Assembly: GCF_001423125.1 (NCBI RefSeq)
Contig: NZ_LMNW01000035.1
Location: forward strand, 328-64,327
DNA length: 64,000 nucleotides
Direction: 5' to 3'
DNA from: Duganella sp. Leaf126
GTDB lineage: Bacteria; Pseudomonadota; Gammaproteobacteria; Burkholderiales; Burkholderiaceae_D
Positions 8,108 to 18,303 of the stretch are shown piece after piece. Under the pieces are notes generated by a model. It did no database searches, was not told the DNA's origin, and worked only from the letters and a program-made list of their open reading frames with translations. The translations under genes were made by a program, and so were the position numbers. Every line of letters begins with the position of its first letter. Positions within the stretch are counted from its first letter, which is position 1.

Positions 8108-9612
8108 CAGGTAGCCAGCGTCACTTTCATGGCAGCGGCGCAGACGGCCAGCAGCGGGCCCGGCAGCACGCCCAGGGCCAGGATGGCAACGCCGTTCAGG
8201 CTCAGGACCAGCTTCATGTCGGCCGGTGCGTCGAGCGGTGCGCTGTCGGCCGGCTCGTCGAACCACATGGTCTTGACGATGCGCAGGTAGTAATAGGCGC
8301 CGACCAGCGAGAACATCACGGCCACCACGGTCAGCCACACCTGGCCCGTGCCCAGCACGGCGTTCAGCACCGAGAACTTGGCGGCAAAGCCGACCAGCGG
8401 CGGCACGCCGGCCATCGAGAACATCATGATGGTCATCATCAGCGCGAACCAGCCGCTGCGCTTGCCCAGGCCCTTGAAGTCGGCGATGTTGTCGGCGTCG
8501 AAACCGGCGCGCGACAGCAGCATCAGCACACCGAAGGTGCCGACCGTGGTCAGCACGTAGGTGACCACGTAGAACATCGCGGCGCTGTAGGCAGCCACGG
8601 TGCCGCCACCGTCGACGGTGGTGCCGACGCCGGCCAGCAGACCGAGCAGCACAAAGCCGATCTGGGCGATGGTCGAGTAAGCGAGCATGCGCTTGATGTT
8701 GGTCTGGGCAATCGCGGTCAGGTTACCGATCACCAGCGACAGCACGGCCAGCACCATCAGCATCTGCTGCCAGTCCACGGCGCGCGGCAGCAGGCCTTCC
8801 ACCAGCAGGCGGATGCAGATGGCGAAGGTGGCGATCTTCGGTGCGCCGCCCAGCAGCAGCGTCACCGCGGTCGGCGAACCTTCGTACACGTCCGGTACCC
8901 ACATGTGGAACGGCACGGCGCCGAGCTTGAAGGCCAGACCGGCCACCAGGAACACCAGGCCGAACACCAGGATGGTCGGCTTGATGGTGCCCGACGCGGC
9001 AGCGACGGCGACTTTCGACAGTTCCAGCGTGCCGGTGGCGCCGTACAGCATCGACATGCCGTACAACAGGAAGCCCGAGGCCAGCGCGCCGAGGACGAAG
9101 TATTTCATCGCCGCTTCGGTGGCCTTGTGGTTGTCGCGGCGCAGTGCGACCAGCGCGTACAGCGACAGCGACATCAGTTCCACGCCCAGATAGATGGTGA
9201 GGAAGTGCGAACCGGAGATCATGATCATCTGGCCCAGGCCGGCGAACAGCGCCAGGACGTAGAACTCGCCGCCCAGGTTACCGGTCATCATGCCGCGCTG
9301 GGTGGTGTACTGGCGCGAGTAGATCAGCGTCAGCGCCACCGACAGGTACGTAAACAGCTTGAGCAGGTTCGACATCGGATCGGACACGTACATGCCGTTG
9401 AAGGTGTACGTCGTGGTGCCGGCCATGAAGTCGCCGAAGCTGATGGCCGCGCACACGGCCAGCAGGACCAGCGACAGCAGGTACGTGATCGAACGCTTGG
9501 CGTCCGACAGATACATGTCGATCAGCAGTAACAGCGAGGCGCCGACGATCAAGGTGACCTCGGCATACGCCGGGGCGATATTGAACGCCTCTTGTGGAAT
9601 AGGTGTAATCAT
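8107..9612 (-). CDS. nuoN: NADH-quinone oxidoreductase subunit N
   Basis: 501 residues, about 14 membrane helices. One of three antiporter-like proton-pumping subunits of the complex I membrane arm. The key features are the glutamate in helix 5 (GVELMSLSLYALVAL) and the lysine-bearing broken helix segment KLGAVPFHMWVPDVYEGSP, followed by TLLLGGAPKIA. It is the last nuo gene of the operon and is coupled to DUF2818. The start ATG at 9612 lies 36 bases after the nuoM stop. Confidence 0.98.
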   Translation of the reverse strand: MITPIPQEAFNIAPAYAEVTLIVGASLLLLIDMYLSDAKRSITYLLSLVLLAVCAAISFGDFMAGTTTYTFNGMYVSDPMSNLLKLFTYLSVALTLIYSRQYTTQRGMMTGNLGGEFYVLALFAGLGQMIMISGSHFLTIYLGVELMSLSLYALVALRRDNHKATEAAMKYFVLGALASGFLLYGMSMLYGATGTLELSKVAVAAASGTIKPTILVFGLVFLVAGLAFKLGAVPFHMWVPDVYEGSPTAVTLLLGGAPKIATFAICIRLLVEGLLPRAVDWQQMLMVLAVLSLVIGNLTAIAQTNIKRMLAYSTIAQIGFVLLGLLAGVGTTVDGGGTVAAYSAAMFYVVTYVLTTVGTFGVLMLLSRAGFDADNIADFKGLGKRSGWFALMMTIMMFSMAGVPPLVGFAAKFSVLNAVLGTGQVWLTVVAVMFSLVGAYYYLRIVKTMWFDEPADSAPLDAPADMKLVLSLNGVAILALGVLPGPLLAVCAAAMKVTLAT

Positions 9613-9648
9613 TAGGATTTTCTCGAAGTTCCGGTGTTCAATTTCATT

Positions 9649-11148
9649 TTAAGGCAACTTGCTTTTCGCGACATGGGCCAGCAGGTCGGCCACCGACGTC
9701 TGCATGGTGTCGGTGAACGGCGCAGGATACAAGCCCATATACAGCACGGCGATCGCCAGCACGCCCAGCATGAAGAACTCGCGTCCGTTCACGTCGACCA
9801 GCGCCGCCACGTGGTGGTTGGTCACCTTGCCGAAGATCACGCGCTTGGCCATCCACAGCGAGTAGGCGGCGCCGAAGATCAGCGCGGTGGCAGCCAGCAG
9901 GCCGATCCAGAAGTTGTACTGCACCGAACCGAGGATCACCATGAACTCGCCGACGAAGCCGGACGTCGCTGGCAGACCGCAGTTGGCCATCGAGAAGAAC
10001 ACGAACAGCGCCGCGAACTTCGGCATCTTGTTGACCACGCCGCCGTAGTCGGCGATCTGGCGCGAGTGGGCCTGGTCGTACAGCACGCCGATGCACAGGA
10101 ACATGGCGCCGGAGATGAAGCCGTGCGAAATCATCTGCACGATACCGCCCTGCACGCCGATCGGGTTAAAGATGAAGAAGCCCAGCGTGACAAAGCCCAT
10201 GTGCGCGATCGACGAATAGGCGACCAGCTTTTTCATGTCCTTCTGCACCAGGGCCACCAGGCCGATGTAGATCACGGCGATCAGCGACAGCGTGATCACC
10301 ACGCCCGACAGGTAGTGCGACGCGTCAGGGGCGATCGGCAGCGAGAAACGCAAGAAGCCGTAGGCGCCCAGTTTCAGCATGATCGCGGCCAGCACGGCGG
10401 AGCCGCCGGTCGGCGCTTCCACGTGCACGTCCGGCAGCCAGGTGTGGACCGGGAACATCGGCACCTTCACGGCAAACGCCATGAAGAAGGCGATGAAGAT
10501 GAAGATCTGCTCTTTCATCGTCAGCGGCGCCAGGTGCCATTGCAGGATGTCGAAGGTGCCGGTGGCGCGGTACAGGTAGATGATGGCGACCAGCGTCAGC
10601 AGCGAGCCGAAGAAGGTGTACAGGAAGAACTTGAACGACGCATACACGCGGTTCTCGCCGCCCCACACGCCGATCACGATGTACATCGGGATCAGGGTCG
10701 CTTCGAAGAAGAAGTAGAACAGCAGGCCGTCGGTGGCGCAGAACACGCCGATCATCAGGCCGGACAGGATCAGGAACGCGCCCATGTACTGGGCCACGCG
10801 CGACTGGATCACCTGCCAGGCCGAGATCACCACGATCACCGTGATGAAGGCGGTCAGCGGCACGAACCACAGCGACAGGCCGTCGATGCCGAGCGCGTAA
10901 TAGATGTTGAAGCTGTCGATCCACTTCGATTTCTCGACGAACTGCAGGCCGTGGGCCGCATTGTCGAAGTTGGTGATCAGCGGAATGGTCGCCGCGAAGC
11001 TGACCAGGGCGCCGATCAGCGCGCCGATACGCACCAGGCCGGCGTTGGTGTCGCGGCCGAGCGCCAGGACCAGCGCGCCGAACGCGATCGGGAGCCAGAT
11101 CGCCAGGCTCAGGTACGGAGGTAATGTAGATATGGTTGACTGCATCAT
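9649..11148 (-). CDS. nuoM: NADH-quinone oxidoreductase subunit M
   Basis: 499 residues, antiporter-like membrane subunit of complex I. The conserved glutamate is in FYFFFEATLIPMYIVIG and the channel lysine helix in AFAVKVPMFPVHTWLPDVHVEAP, both intact. Two methionines begin the protein; the first (11148) or second (11145) may be used. It follows nuoL by 31 bases. Confidence 0.98.
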   Translation of the reverse strand: MMQSTISTLPPYLSLAIWLPIAFGALVLALGRDTNAGLVRIGALIGALVSFAATIPLITNFDNAAHGLQFVEKSKWIDSFNIYYALGIDGLSLWFVPLTAFITVIVVISAWQVIQSRVAQYMGAFLILSGLMIGVFCATDGLLFYFFFEATLIPMYIVIGVWGGENRVYASFKFFLYTFFGSLLTLVAIIYLYRATGTFDILQWHLAPLTMKEQIFIFIAFFMAFAVKVPMFPVHTWLPDVHVEAPTGGSAVLAAIMLKLGAYGFLRFSLPIAPDASHYLSGVVITLSLIAVIYIGLVALVQKDMKKLVAYSSIAHMGFVTLGFFIFNPIGVQGGIVQMISHGFISGAMFLCIGVLYDQAHSRQIADYGGVVNKMPKFAALFVFFSMANCGLPATSGFVGEFMVILGSVQYNFWIGLLAATALIFGAAYSLWMAKRVIFGKVTNHHVAALVDVNGREFFMLGVLAIAVLYMGLYPAPFTDTMQTSVADLLAHVAKSKLP

Positions 11149-11179
11149 GGTTTTCGTTATCTCTATGCGTATCAGCTAA

Positions 11180-13294
11180 TTAAGCGTGCCAAAACGGCAG
11201 GAAGTAGACCAGGAACCCCAGGATGCCCAGGATCATCACGAAGGCGTAGTGGTAGATGTAACCGGTCTGCCCCACACGCGCCAGCTTCGAGAACCAGTTC
11301 ACGACCTTGGCGCTGCCGTTGACCAGCAGGCCGTCGATCAGGGTCTTGTCGCCGACATTCCACAGGCCCCTGCCCAGCAGGCGGGCGCCGCCGGCAAACA
11401 CGACCTCGTTGAACTTGTCCATGTAGTACTTGTTCTCGAGCAGCGTGTGCACTGCGGTGAACTTGGCGTAGAACCAGGCCGGTACGCGTGGATTGATCAT
11501 GTAGCAGTAGTAAGCGCTGGCGACGCCGGCGATGGCCAGCCACAGCGGCAGGCTGGTCAGCGAGTGGATCGCCATGGCCAGCGGACCGTGGAACTCTTCG
11601 CCCAGGATCTTCATCGCTTCGTGGTTTTCGCCGACGAAGATGACGTTCTTGAAGAAGTCGCCGTGCAGCATCGGGCCGATCGCCAGGTAGCCGATCAGGA
11701 CCGACGGGATGGCCAGCATCACCAGCGGGAACCAGACCACGAATGGCGATTCGTGCGGTTTCTGACCTGGCTCCAGGCCATGGTGACCGTGGTCGTCTTC
11801 CTCTTCCTCGTGGTGGGCGTCGGCATCGTGGCCGTGTGCGGCAGGATCGGCGTGGGCCACCTTCGGTGCGTGCGCAGCGTGGTGGTGGGCGTCGTGGCCG
11901 TGGGCGTGGGCCTGGCCGAAGCGCTCCTTGCCGTGGAAGACCAGGAAGTACATGCGGAACGAGTAGAACGCGGTCACGAACACGCCGGCCAGCACGGCGA
12001 AGCTGGCGAAACCGGCGCCCCAGATATGGGTTTCATGCACGGCTTCGATGATCGAGTCTTTCGAGTAGAAGCCCGAGAAGAACGGCGTACCGATCAGGGC
12101 CAGCGAGCCCAGCAGCGAGGTGATCCAGGTGATCGGCATGTACTTGCGCAGGCCGCCCATGTTGCGGATGTCCTGGTCGTGGTGCATGCCGATGATGACC
12201 GAACCGGCACCGAGGAACAGCAGCGCCTTGAAGAACGCGTGGGTCATCAGGTGGAACACGGCCACCGAGTAGGCCGAGCAGCCGAGCGCGACGGTCATGT
12301 AGCCGAGCTGCGACAGCGTCGAGTAGGCGACCACGCGCTTGATGTCGTTCTGGATGATGCCGAGGAAGCCCATGAACAGCGCGGTGATCGAACCGATGAC
12401 CAGGATGAACGACAGCGCGGTGTCCGACAGCTCGAACAGCGGCGACATGCGCGACACCATGAAGATGCCGGCGGTAACCATGGTGGCGGCGTGGATCAGC
12501 GCCGAGATCGGGGTCGGGCCTTCCATCGAGTCCGGCAGCCACACGTGCAGCGGGAACTGCGCCGATTTACCCATCGCGCCGATGAACAGGCAGATGCAGG
12601 CCACGGTCAGCAGCGCCCAGTCGGTGCCTGGCAGGGTCAACAGCGACAGCGCTTCGCGCTTGGCAAACACTTCCTGGTAGTTCATGGTGCCGGCGTAGGC
12701 CAGCAGCAGGCCGATGCCGAGGATGAAGCCGAAGTCGCCCACGCGGTTGACCAGGAAGGCCTTCATGTTGGCGACGATGGCGGTCGGACGCTTGTACCAG
12801 AAGCCGATCAGCAGGTACGACACCAGGCCCACCGCTTCCCAGCCGAAGAACAGCTGCAGGAAGTTGTTGGCCATGACCAGCATCAGCATCGAGAACGTGA
12901 ACAGCGAGATGTACGAGAAGAAGCGGTTATAGCCTTCGTCCTCGGCCATGTAGCCGATCGTGTAGATGTGCACCATCAGCGACACGAAGGTCACCACGCA
13001 CATCATCATTGCCGACAGCGCGTCGATCTGGAAGCCGACCTCGAAGTTGATGCCGGCCACCGTCATCCAGTGGTAGACGGTGCCGTTGTACGTGGCGCCG
13101 TCGAGCACCTCGTTGAACGTCATCGCCGACAGGATGAAGGCAACCAGCACGCCGAGGATGGTGGCCGTGTGCGACGTTTTGCGTCCCACGACATTGCCGA
13201 AGAATTTGGTTCCTAACAAACCCGCAATCGCGGAGCCGGCCAGCGGCGCCAGGGGTACGGCCAGTAGGAGGTTAGGGTTGAGAATACCCGCCAT
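11180..13294 (-). CDS. nuoL: NADH-quinone oxidoreductase subunit L with a histidine-rich loop
   Basis: 704 residues, the distal antiporter-like subunit carrying the long lateral helix. Catalytic features: FFGWEAVGLVSYLLIGFW (helix 5 glutamate), GKSAQFPLHVWLPDSMEGP with the proton-channel lysine, and THAFFKALLFLGAGSVI. Between two membrane helices, at about residues 458-505, is an insertion with roughly 15 histidines plus an EEEEDD run, directly before the usual PHESP motif. Typical NuoL proteins are nearer 610-680 residues and most lack such a loop. The loop may bind metal or simply be tolerated; nothing in the sequence decides this. Confidence 0.98.
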   Translation of the reverse strand: MAGILNPNLLLAVPLAPLAGSAIAGLLGTKFFGNVVGRKTSHTATILGVLVAFILSAMTFNEVLDGATYNGTVYHWMTVAGINFEVGFQIDALSAMMMCVVTFVSLMVHIYTIGYMAEDEGYNRFFSYISLFTFSMLMLVMANNFLQLFFGWEAVGLVSYLLIGFWYKRPTAIVANMKAFLVNRVGDFGFILGIGLLLAYAGTMNYQEVFAKREALSLLTLPGTDWALLTVACICLFIGAMGKSAQFPLHVWLPDSMEGPTPISALIHAATMVTAGIFMVSRMSPLFELSDTALSFILVIGSITALFMGFLGIIQNDIKRVVAYSTLSQLGYMTVALGCSAYSVAVFHLMTHAFFKALLFLGAGSVIIGMHHDQDIRNMGGLRKYMPITWITSLLGSLALIGTPFFSGFYSKDSIIEAVHETHIWGAGFASFAVLAGVFVTAFYSFRMYFLVFHGKERFGQAHAHGHDAHHHAAHAPKVAHADPAAHGHDADAHHEEEEDDHGHHGLEPGQKPHESPFVVWFPLVMLAIPSVLIGYLAIGPMLHGDFFKNVIFVGENHEAMKILGEEFHGPLAMAIHSLTSLPLWLAIAGVASAYYCYMINPRVPAWFYAKFTAVHTLLENKYYMDKFNEVVFAGGARLLGRGLWNVGDKTLIDGLLVNGSAKVVNWFSKLARVGQTGYIYHYAFVMILGILGFLVYFLPFWHA

Positions 13295-13341
13295 GATGAA
13301 CCTTAATCGTTATTTTTCGAAATGAGAACCAAGCCGCGGGA

Positions 13342-13650
13342 TCAACCCTTGAGCCTATCGAGGTCTTCCACATTGATGGTGTCCAGATTACGGAACAGCA
13401 CCACCAGGATGGCCAGGCCGATCGCCGATTCGGCGGCCGCCACGGTCAGGATGAAGAAAACGAAGATCTGGCCGGCTGCGTCACCCAGGTAGTGGGAAAA
13501 CGCGATGAAATTCATGTTCACTGCCAGCAGCATCAGTTCGATGGCCATCAGCAGAACGATGATGTTCTTGCGGTTCAGGAAAATACCGACGATCGAGATC
13601 GCGAACAGTATCGCGCCAAGAACCAGGTAGTGAGCAAGCGATAAAGTCAT
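13342..13650 (-). CDS. nuoK: NADH-quinone oxidoreductase subunit K
   Basis: 102 residues, three membrane helices, one of the small hydrophobic complex I subunits. Both conserved membrane glutamates are present (LLMAIELMLLAVNMN and VAAAESAIGLAI). Its ATG overlaps the nuoJ stop (ATGA, 13647-13650). Confidence 0.98.
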   Translation of the reverse strand: MTLSLAHYLVLGAILFAISIVGIFLNRKNIIVLLMAIELMLLAVNMNFIAFSHYLGDAAGQIFVFFILTVAAAESAIGLAILVVLFRNLDTINVEDLDRLKG

Positions 13651-14285
13651 GGGGTCTCCTTAGTCTCTGCCGATGCTGCAGGCATCTGGCCACGCGTGGT
13701 GACCGGCGCGATCTTGACGATCTTCAGGCGGTCGTTGCGCTTGACGCGGACGGCGTCGGCCGGGTCGAAGTGTTTGGTGTCCTTGCGCTTGCGCAGGGTC
13801 AGGGCCACGGCAGCCACGATGGCCACCAGCAGGATCGCCGCAGCGATCTCGAAGCCGTACACGTATTTGGTGAAGATCAGCATGCCCAGTTCCTTGGTGC
13901 CGCCGATGTTACCGGCCGCCACGGCCTGGGTATCGAACGACAGGAACGAGCGCCACAGCACGGCTGCCATTTCCAGCACGATGATCACGCCGACGAAGCT
14001 CGCTACCGGCAGGTAGCTCCAGAAGTTTTCGCGCAGCCTGCCGGTGTCGATATCGAGCATCATCACCACGAACAGGAACAGCACCATGACGGCGCCCACG
14101 TACACCAGTACCAGCACGATGGCCAGGAACTCGGCTTCGAGCAACATCCAGATGCCGGCCGCCGAGAAGAACGACAGCACCAGGAACAAGGCCGCGTGGA
14201 CCGGATTGCGGGCCGTGATAACGCGCGTGGCAGCCAATATCATGATGGCTGCAAAGGCGTAGAACAAAGCAGTTTTAAATTCCAT
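13647..14285 (-). CDS. nuoJ: NADH-quinone oxidoreductase subunit J
   Basis: 212 residues from the ATG at 14285 (MEFKTALFYAFA), chosen because the open frame upstream is not membrane-like. Five hydrophobic segments, including the helix with the pi-bulge region VLVLVYVGAVMVLFLFVVMML that rearranges during coupling. The C-terminus after the last helix is a longer charged tail than in enteric NuoJ, as is common in betaproteobacteria. It overlaps nuoK by four bases. Confidence 0.97.
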   Translation of the reverse strand: MEFKTALFYAFAAIMILAATRVITARNPVHAALFLVLSFFSAAGIWMLLEAEFLAIVLVLVYVGAVMVLFLFVVMMLDIDTGRLRENFWSYLPVASFVGVIIVLEMAAVLWRSFLSFDTQAVAAGNIGGTKELGMLIFTKYVYGFEIAAAILLVAIVAAVALTLRKRKDTKHFDPADAVRVKRNDRLKIVKIAPVTTRGQMPAASAETKETP

Positions 14286-14365
14286 AACTAACCCAAGAGA
14301 CGTACAGTTTTTGTTTGAACCACCACTGCGGCGGACTGCAGGATACTCCCCTGCCCCGCCCGTCG

Positions 14366-14854
14366 TCAGCGGTAAGGAGCGTCCGCGGCGCGTGCTTCGG
14401 CGATCTGGTTTTCGTAACGATCGCCAACGGCCAGCAGCATTTCCTTGGTGTAGTACAGGTCGCCGCGCTTTTCGCCGTGGTATTCCAGCACGTGCGTTTC
14501 GACGATCGAATCGACCGGGCACGACTCTTCGCAGAAACCGCAGAAGATGCACTTGGTCAGGTCGATGTCGTAACGCGTGGTGCGGCGCGAACCGTCGTCG
14601 CGCTGCTCCGATTCAATCGTGATCGCCATCGCCGGGCACACCGCTTCGCACAGCTTGCAGGCGATGCAGCGCTCTTCCCCGTTCGGGTAGCGGCGCAGTG
14701 CGTGCAGGCCACGGAAGCGCGGCGACATCGGCGTCTTCTCTTCCGGGTACTGCACGGTGATCTTGCGCGAGAACATATACTTGCCCGTCAGCGCCATCCC
14801 TTTGATCAGTTCGGTCAGCATGAAGCTGCCGATGAAGTCTTTTAAGCGTTCCAT
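14366..14854 (-). CDS. nuoI: NADH-quinone oxidoreductase subunit I
   Basis: 162 residues. Ferredoxin-like subunit holding clusters N6a and N6b: CIACKLCEAVCP and CIFCGFCEESCP are both complete. It passes electrons toward NuoB at the junction of the arms. It lies 13 bases after nuoH; an 80-base gap separates it from nuoJ. Confidence 0.98.
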   Translation of the reverse strand: MERLKDFIGSFMLTELIKGMALTGKYMFSRKITVQYPEEKTPMSPRFRGLHALRRYPNGEERCIACKLCEAVCPAMAITIESEQRDDGSRRTTRYDIDLTKCIFCGFCEESCPVDSIVETHVLEYHGEKRGDLYYTKEMLLAVGDRYENQIAEARAADAPYR

Positions 14855-14867
14855 TTGTGTCTATTCC

Positions 14868-15953
14868 TTAGTTCCAGATATTCCATGGGGAATGCATCCA
14901 ACCAGCCACGAACACCAGGTACACCAGGGTCAGCGGGATGAAGACTTTCCAGCCCAGACGCATGATCTGGTCGTAACGGTAGCGTGGGAACGTACCGCGC
15001 ACCCAGATGAATACGGACACCAGGAAGAAGGTCTTGGCGAACAGCCAGAAGAAGCCGCCGAAACCGCCCCAGAATTCCAGGAACGCAAACGGTGCCGACC
15101 AGCCGCCCAGGAACATGATCGATGCCAGTGCGGCGATCAGGATCATGTTGGCGTATTCGGCCAGCATGAACATGGCGTAGGCCATGCCCGAGTACTCGAC
15201 CATGTGACCGGCGACGATTTCCGATTCGCCCTCGACCACGTCGAACGGGTGACGGTTACATTCGGCCAGGCCCGAGGTCAGGTAGACCACGAACAGCGGC
15301 AGCAGCGGCAGCCAGTTCCACGACAGGAAGTTCACGCCGTGCGAGGCCATGGTGCCGACCTGCTGGCTGGCGACGATGTCGCCGAAGTTGAGCGAACCGG
15401 TGATCATCAGCACCACCACCAGCACGAAGCCCATCGGGATTTCGTACGAAATCATCTGGGCCGACGCGCGCATCGCGCCCATGAACGAGTACTTCGAGTT
15501 CGAGGCCCAGCCGGCAATGATGATGCCGTAGACTTCCATCGAGGTGATCGCCATCAGCAGCAGCAGGCCGGCGTTGACGTTGGCCAGCACTGCTTGCGGA
15601 CCGAACGGCACGACCGACCAGGCCGCCAGGGCCGGCATGATGGTCATGATCGGACCGATCACGAACAGGCCGGGGTTGGCCTTGGCCGGGGTAATGATTT
15701 CCTTGAACAGCAGCTTGAGCGCATCGGCGATCGGCTGCAGCAGGCCGCCCGGGCCCACGCGGTTCGGACCGACGCGGATCTGGATATAACCGATCAGCTT
15801 GCGCTCCCACAGGGTAAGGTAGGCGACCAGGCCCATCAGTGGTAACAGGACCACCACGATCTTGATCAGGCTCCAGACGATCGGCCAGACCGGGGCCAGC
15901 GGGCTGGTAGCGCCCAGGTCGTACAAGGTCGTAACGAATTCAGGCAACGCCAT
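14868..15953 (-). CDS. nuoH: NADH-quinone oxidoreductase subunit H
   Basis: 361 residues, eight or more helices. This subunit forms much of the quinone chamber; the conserved RVGPNRVGPGGLLQPIADALKLLFKE loop and ECNRHPFDVVEGESEIVAGH segments are intact, including the loop glutamates. Its ATG shares one base with the nuoG stop (TAATG). Confidence 0.98.
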   Translation of the reverse strand: MALPEFVTTLYDLGATSPLAPVWPIVWSLIKIVVVLLPLMGLVAYLTLWERKLIGYIQIRVGPNRVGPGGLLQPIADALKLLFKEIITPAKANPGLFVIGPIMTIMPALAAWSVVPFGPQAVLANVNAGLLLLMAITSMEVYGIIIAGWASNSKYSFMGAMRASAQMISYEIPMGFVLVVVLMITGSLNFGDIVASQQVGTMASHGVNFLSWNWLPLLPLFVVYLTSGLAECNRHPFDVVEGESEIVAGHMVEYSGMAYAMFMLAEYANMILIAALASIMFLGGWSAPFAFLEFWGGFGGFFWLFAKTFFLVSVFIWVRGTFPRYRYDQIMRLGWKVFIPLTLVYLVFVAGWMHSPWNIWN

Positions 15954-18286
15954 TATTTCACCTCTCCTGCTTTTTCTACGGTGATGGCACCGAACATGCT
16001 GCCCAGTGCAGCGGTCGAACGGTGGGCTGCTGCAACGCGCACGGCGTTCGCTGGCAGCCTAGCGTCGACGGCGGCAACCAGCACTGCGCTGCCATGACCT
16101 TGGGTGACCTTGACGCTGTCGCCGGCGACGATGCCCAGCTGCTGCGCCAGTGCGGACGACAGGTGCGCTTTCGGCGCGGCCGCGTCGGCCATCTTCTGCA
16201 GCGACTCGGCGCGGCGTACGATGGCGTCGGCAAAGTAGATCGGCACGTCGGCAATCCGTTCCACGCCGCCGCTCACGGCGGTCGAGGCGGTCAGCGGCTG
16301 GCGGCCTGCGTTGTTGAGCTTGGCGCTAACGTCGAAGTTGCCCTTGCCCAGTACCTCGTCGCGGATCGCTTCCGAGGTGTCGTAGTCGAAACCGGCCAGG
16401 CCCAGGATGTTGCCCAGCACGCGCAGCACTTTCCAGGCGGGGCGCGTTTCCAGCAGCGGCTTGACGGTGCCGTTGAAGCTTTGGGCGCGGCCTTCGCAGT
16501 TGACGAAGGTGCCCGAGGTTTCGGAAAACGGCGACACCGGCAGCAGCACGTCGGCGTAGTCCATGCCGTGCTTGTAGGCGGACATGACCACGACCATCTC
16601 GGCCTTGTTCAGTGCGGCAATCGCGGCTTGCGGGTTGTGTGCGTCCAGCTCCGGCTCGACGTTCAGCAGCACGTAGGCCTGCTTGGCTTCGGTGAAGGCC
16701 GGCACGCTGGCGCCGTTGGCGCCGGCGATGTAGGCGCCGACCGTGTTGGCCGCTTCGGTCAGCACCCCGAACGTGGCGCCGGTCTGTTCGGCCAGCCACT
16801 GGGCCGCTGCATGCAGCGCGCCCGCTTGCGGGTGCTGGACGGCAGCGTTGCCGAGGAAAATACCCTTATTTAACCCATCCTGGTCGCCGGAGATCAGCGA
16901 GGCGGCCACTGCCTTGGCAGCGTCCGATGCCTCGATGCCGTCGAAACCGGCAGGCGCTGCGACCGACTTGGCGGCAGCGACAGCGACAACGATCTGCGAC
17001 AGCGCGGACAGCCATTCCGACGGTGCGGCGATGACCTTGTTGGCGACATTCATCAAGAGGTCGTCATCGGTCGCGTGCAGGATCGACAGCTGGGCGCCGC
17101 CCTTGACGGCCGTGCGCAGGCGCGTGGCCAGCAGCGGGTGATCCTTGCGCAGGAACGAGCCGATCACGAAAGCGCGGTCGAGCAGGCCGAAGTCGCTGAT
17201 CGACATGCCCAGCCATGGCGTCACGCCGGCCAGCGAGAAGTCGGCCTGGCGCAGGCGGGTATCGACACTGGTCGAACCCATGGCGCGCGTCAGCTTTTGC
17301 AGCAGGTGCAGTTCTTCGAGCGTCGAGTGCGGCGTGGCCAGGGTGGCCAGCGCGTTGTCGCCGTGCTCGTGACGGATGTTTTTCAGGCCGTGCGCGACAT
17401 ATTCGAGCGCGGTCTGCCAGTCCACTTCCTTCCACTGGCCGCCCTGCTTGAGCATCGGCTGGGTCAGGCGGTCGGCAGCTTCCAGGCCTTCGTACGAGAA
17501 GCGGTCCTTGTCGGAAATCCAGCACTCGTTGACAGCGTCGTTTTCCAGCGGCAGTACGCGCTTGACCTTGCCGCCCTTGACCTGCACGATCAGGTTGGCG
17601 CCGAGGCCGTCGTGCGGCGAAACCGACTTGCGGCGCGACAGTTCCCACGACCGGGCGCTGTAGCGGAACGGCTTCGACGTCAGCGCGCCGACCGGGCACA
17701 GGTCGATCATGTTGCCCGACATTTCCGAGTTTACGGTCTGGCCGACGAAGGCGGTGATTTCCGAGTGTTCGCCGCGGCCGATCATGCCCAGCTCCATCAC
17801 GCCGGCCACTTCCTGGCCGAAGCGCACGCAGCGCGTGCACTGGATGCAGCGCGCCATTTCCTGCATCGACACCAGCGGGCCGGCGTCTTTCGGCACGACC
17901 ACGCGCTTGTCTTCTTCGTAGCGCGATTCGCCCTTGCCGTAACCGACGGCCAGGTCCTGCAGCTGGCATTCGCCGCCCTGATCGCAGATCGGGCAGTCGA
18001 GCGGGTGGTTAATCAGCAGGAACTCCATGACCGACTTCTGGGCCTGCACGGCCTTGTCGGACGCGGAACGCACGATCATGCCGGCCGATACCGGCGTGGC
18101 GCAGGCAGGCAGCGGCTTCGGTGCTTTTTCCACTTCGACCAGGCACATGCGGCAGTTGGCGGCGATCGACAGTTTCTTGTGATAGCAGAAGTGCGGGATG
18201 TACGTCCCCAGCTTGTTGGCGGCGTCCATCACCATGCTACCAGCAGGGACTTCGACTTTTTTGCCGTCTATTTCGATTTCAACCAT
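15953..18286 (-). CDS. nuoG: NADH-quinone oxidoreductase subunit G
   Basis: 777 residues from the ATG at 18286 (MVEIEIDGKK). The N-terminal 2Fe-2S domain has HFCYHKKLSIAANCRMCLVEVE, followed by the 4Fe-4S motifs CPICDQGGECQLQD and CIQCTRCVRF. The remainder is a molybdopterin-oxidoreductase-like scaffold without a cofactor, rich in alanine in its last third. It carries electrons from NuoF toward NuoI. It lies 17 bases after nuoF and overlaps nuoH by one base. Confidence 0.98.
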   Translation of the reverse strand: MVEIEIDGKKVEVPAGSMVMDAANKLGTYIPHFCYHKKLSIAANCRMCLVEVEKAPKPLPACATPVSAGMIVRSASDKAVQAQKSVMEFLLINHPLDCPICDQGGECQLQDLAVGYGKGESRYEEDKRVVVPKDAGPLVSMQEMARCIQCTRCVRFGQEVAGVMELGMIGRGEHSEITAFVGQTVNSEMSGNMIDLCPVGALTSKPFRYSARSWELSRRKSVSPHDGLGANLIVQVKGGKVKRVLPLENDAVNECWISDKDRFSYEGLEAADRLTQPMLKQGGQWKEVDWQTALEYVAHGLKNIRHEHGDNALATLATPHSTLEELHLLQKLTRAMGSTSVDTRLRQADFSLAGVTPWLGMSISDFGLLDRAFVIGSFLRKDHPLLATRLRTAVKGGAQLSILHATDDDLLMNVANKVIAAPSEWLSALSQIVVAVAAAKSVAAPAGFDGIEASDAAKAVAASLISGDQDGLNKGIFLGNAAVQHPQAGALHAAAQWLAEQTGATFGVLTEAANTVGAYIAGANGASVPAFTEAKQAYVLLNVEPELDAHNPQAAIAALNKAEMVVVMSAYKHGMDYADVLLPVSPFSETSGTFVNCEGRAQSFNGTVKPLLETRPAWKVLRVLGNILGLAGFDYDTSEAIRDEVLGKGNFDVSAKLNNAGRQPLTASTAVSGGVERIADVPIYFADAIVRRAESLQKMADAAAPKAHLSSALAQQLGIVAGDSVKVTQGHGSAVLVAAVDARLPANAVRVAAAHRSTAALGSMFGAITVEKAGEVK

Positions 18287-18303
18287 GGTGATTGTTACCA
18301 GCT

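Noticed and set aside
11186..13216. Long plus-strand open frame opposite nuoL
   Set aside because: Low-complexity histidine, glutamine and arginine product that mirrors the nuoL codons; no family features.
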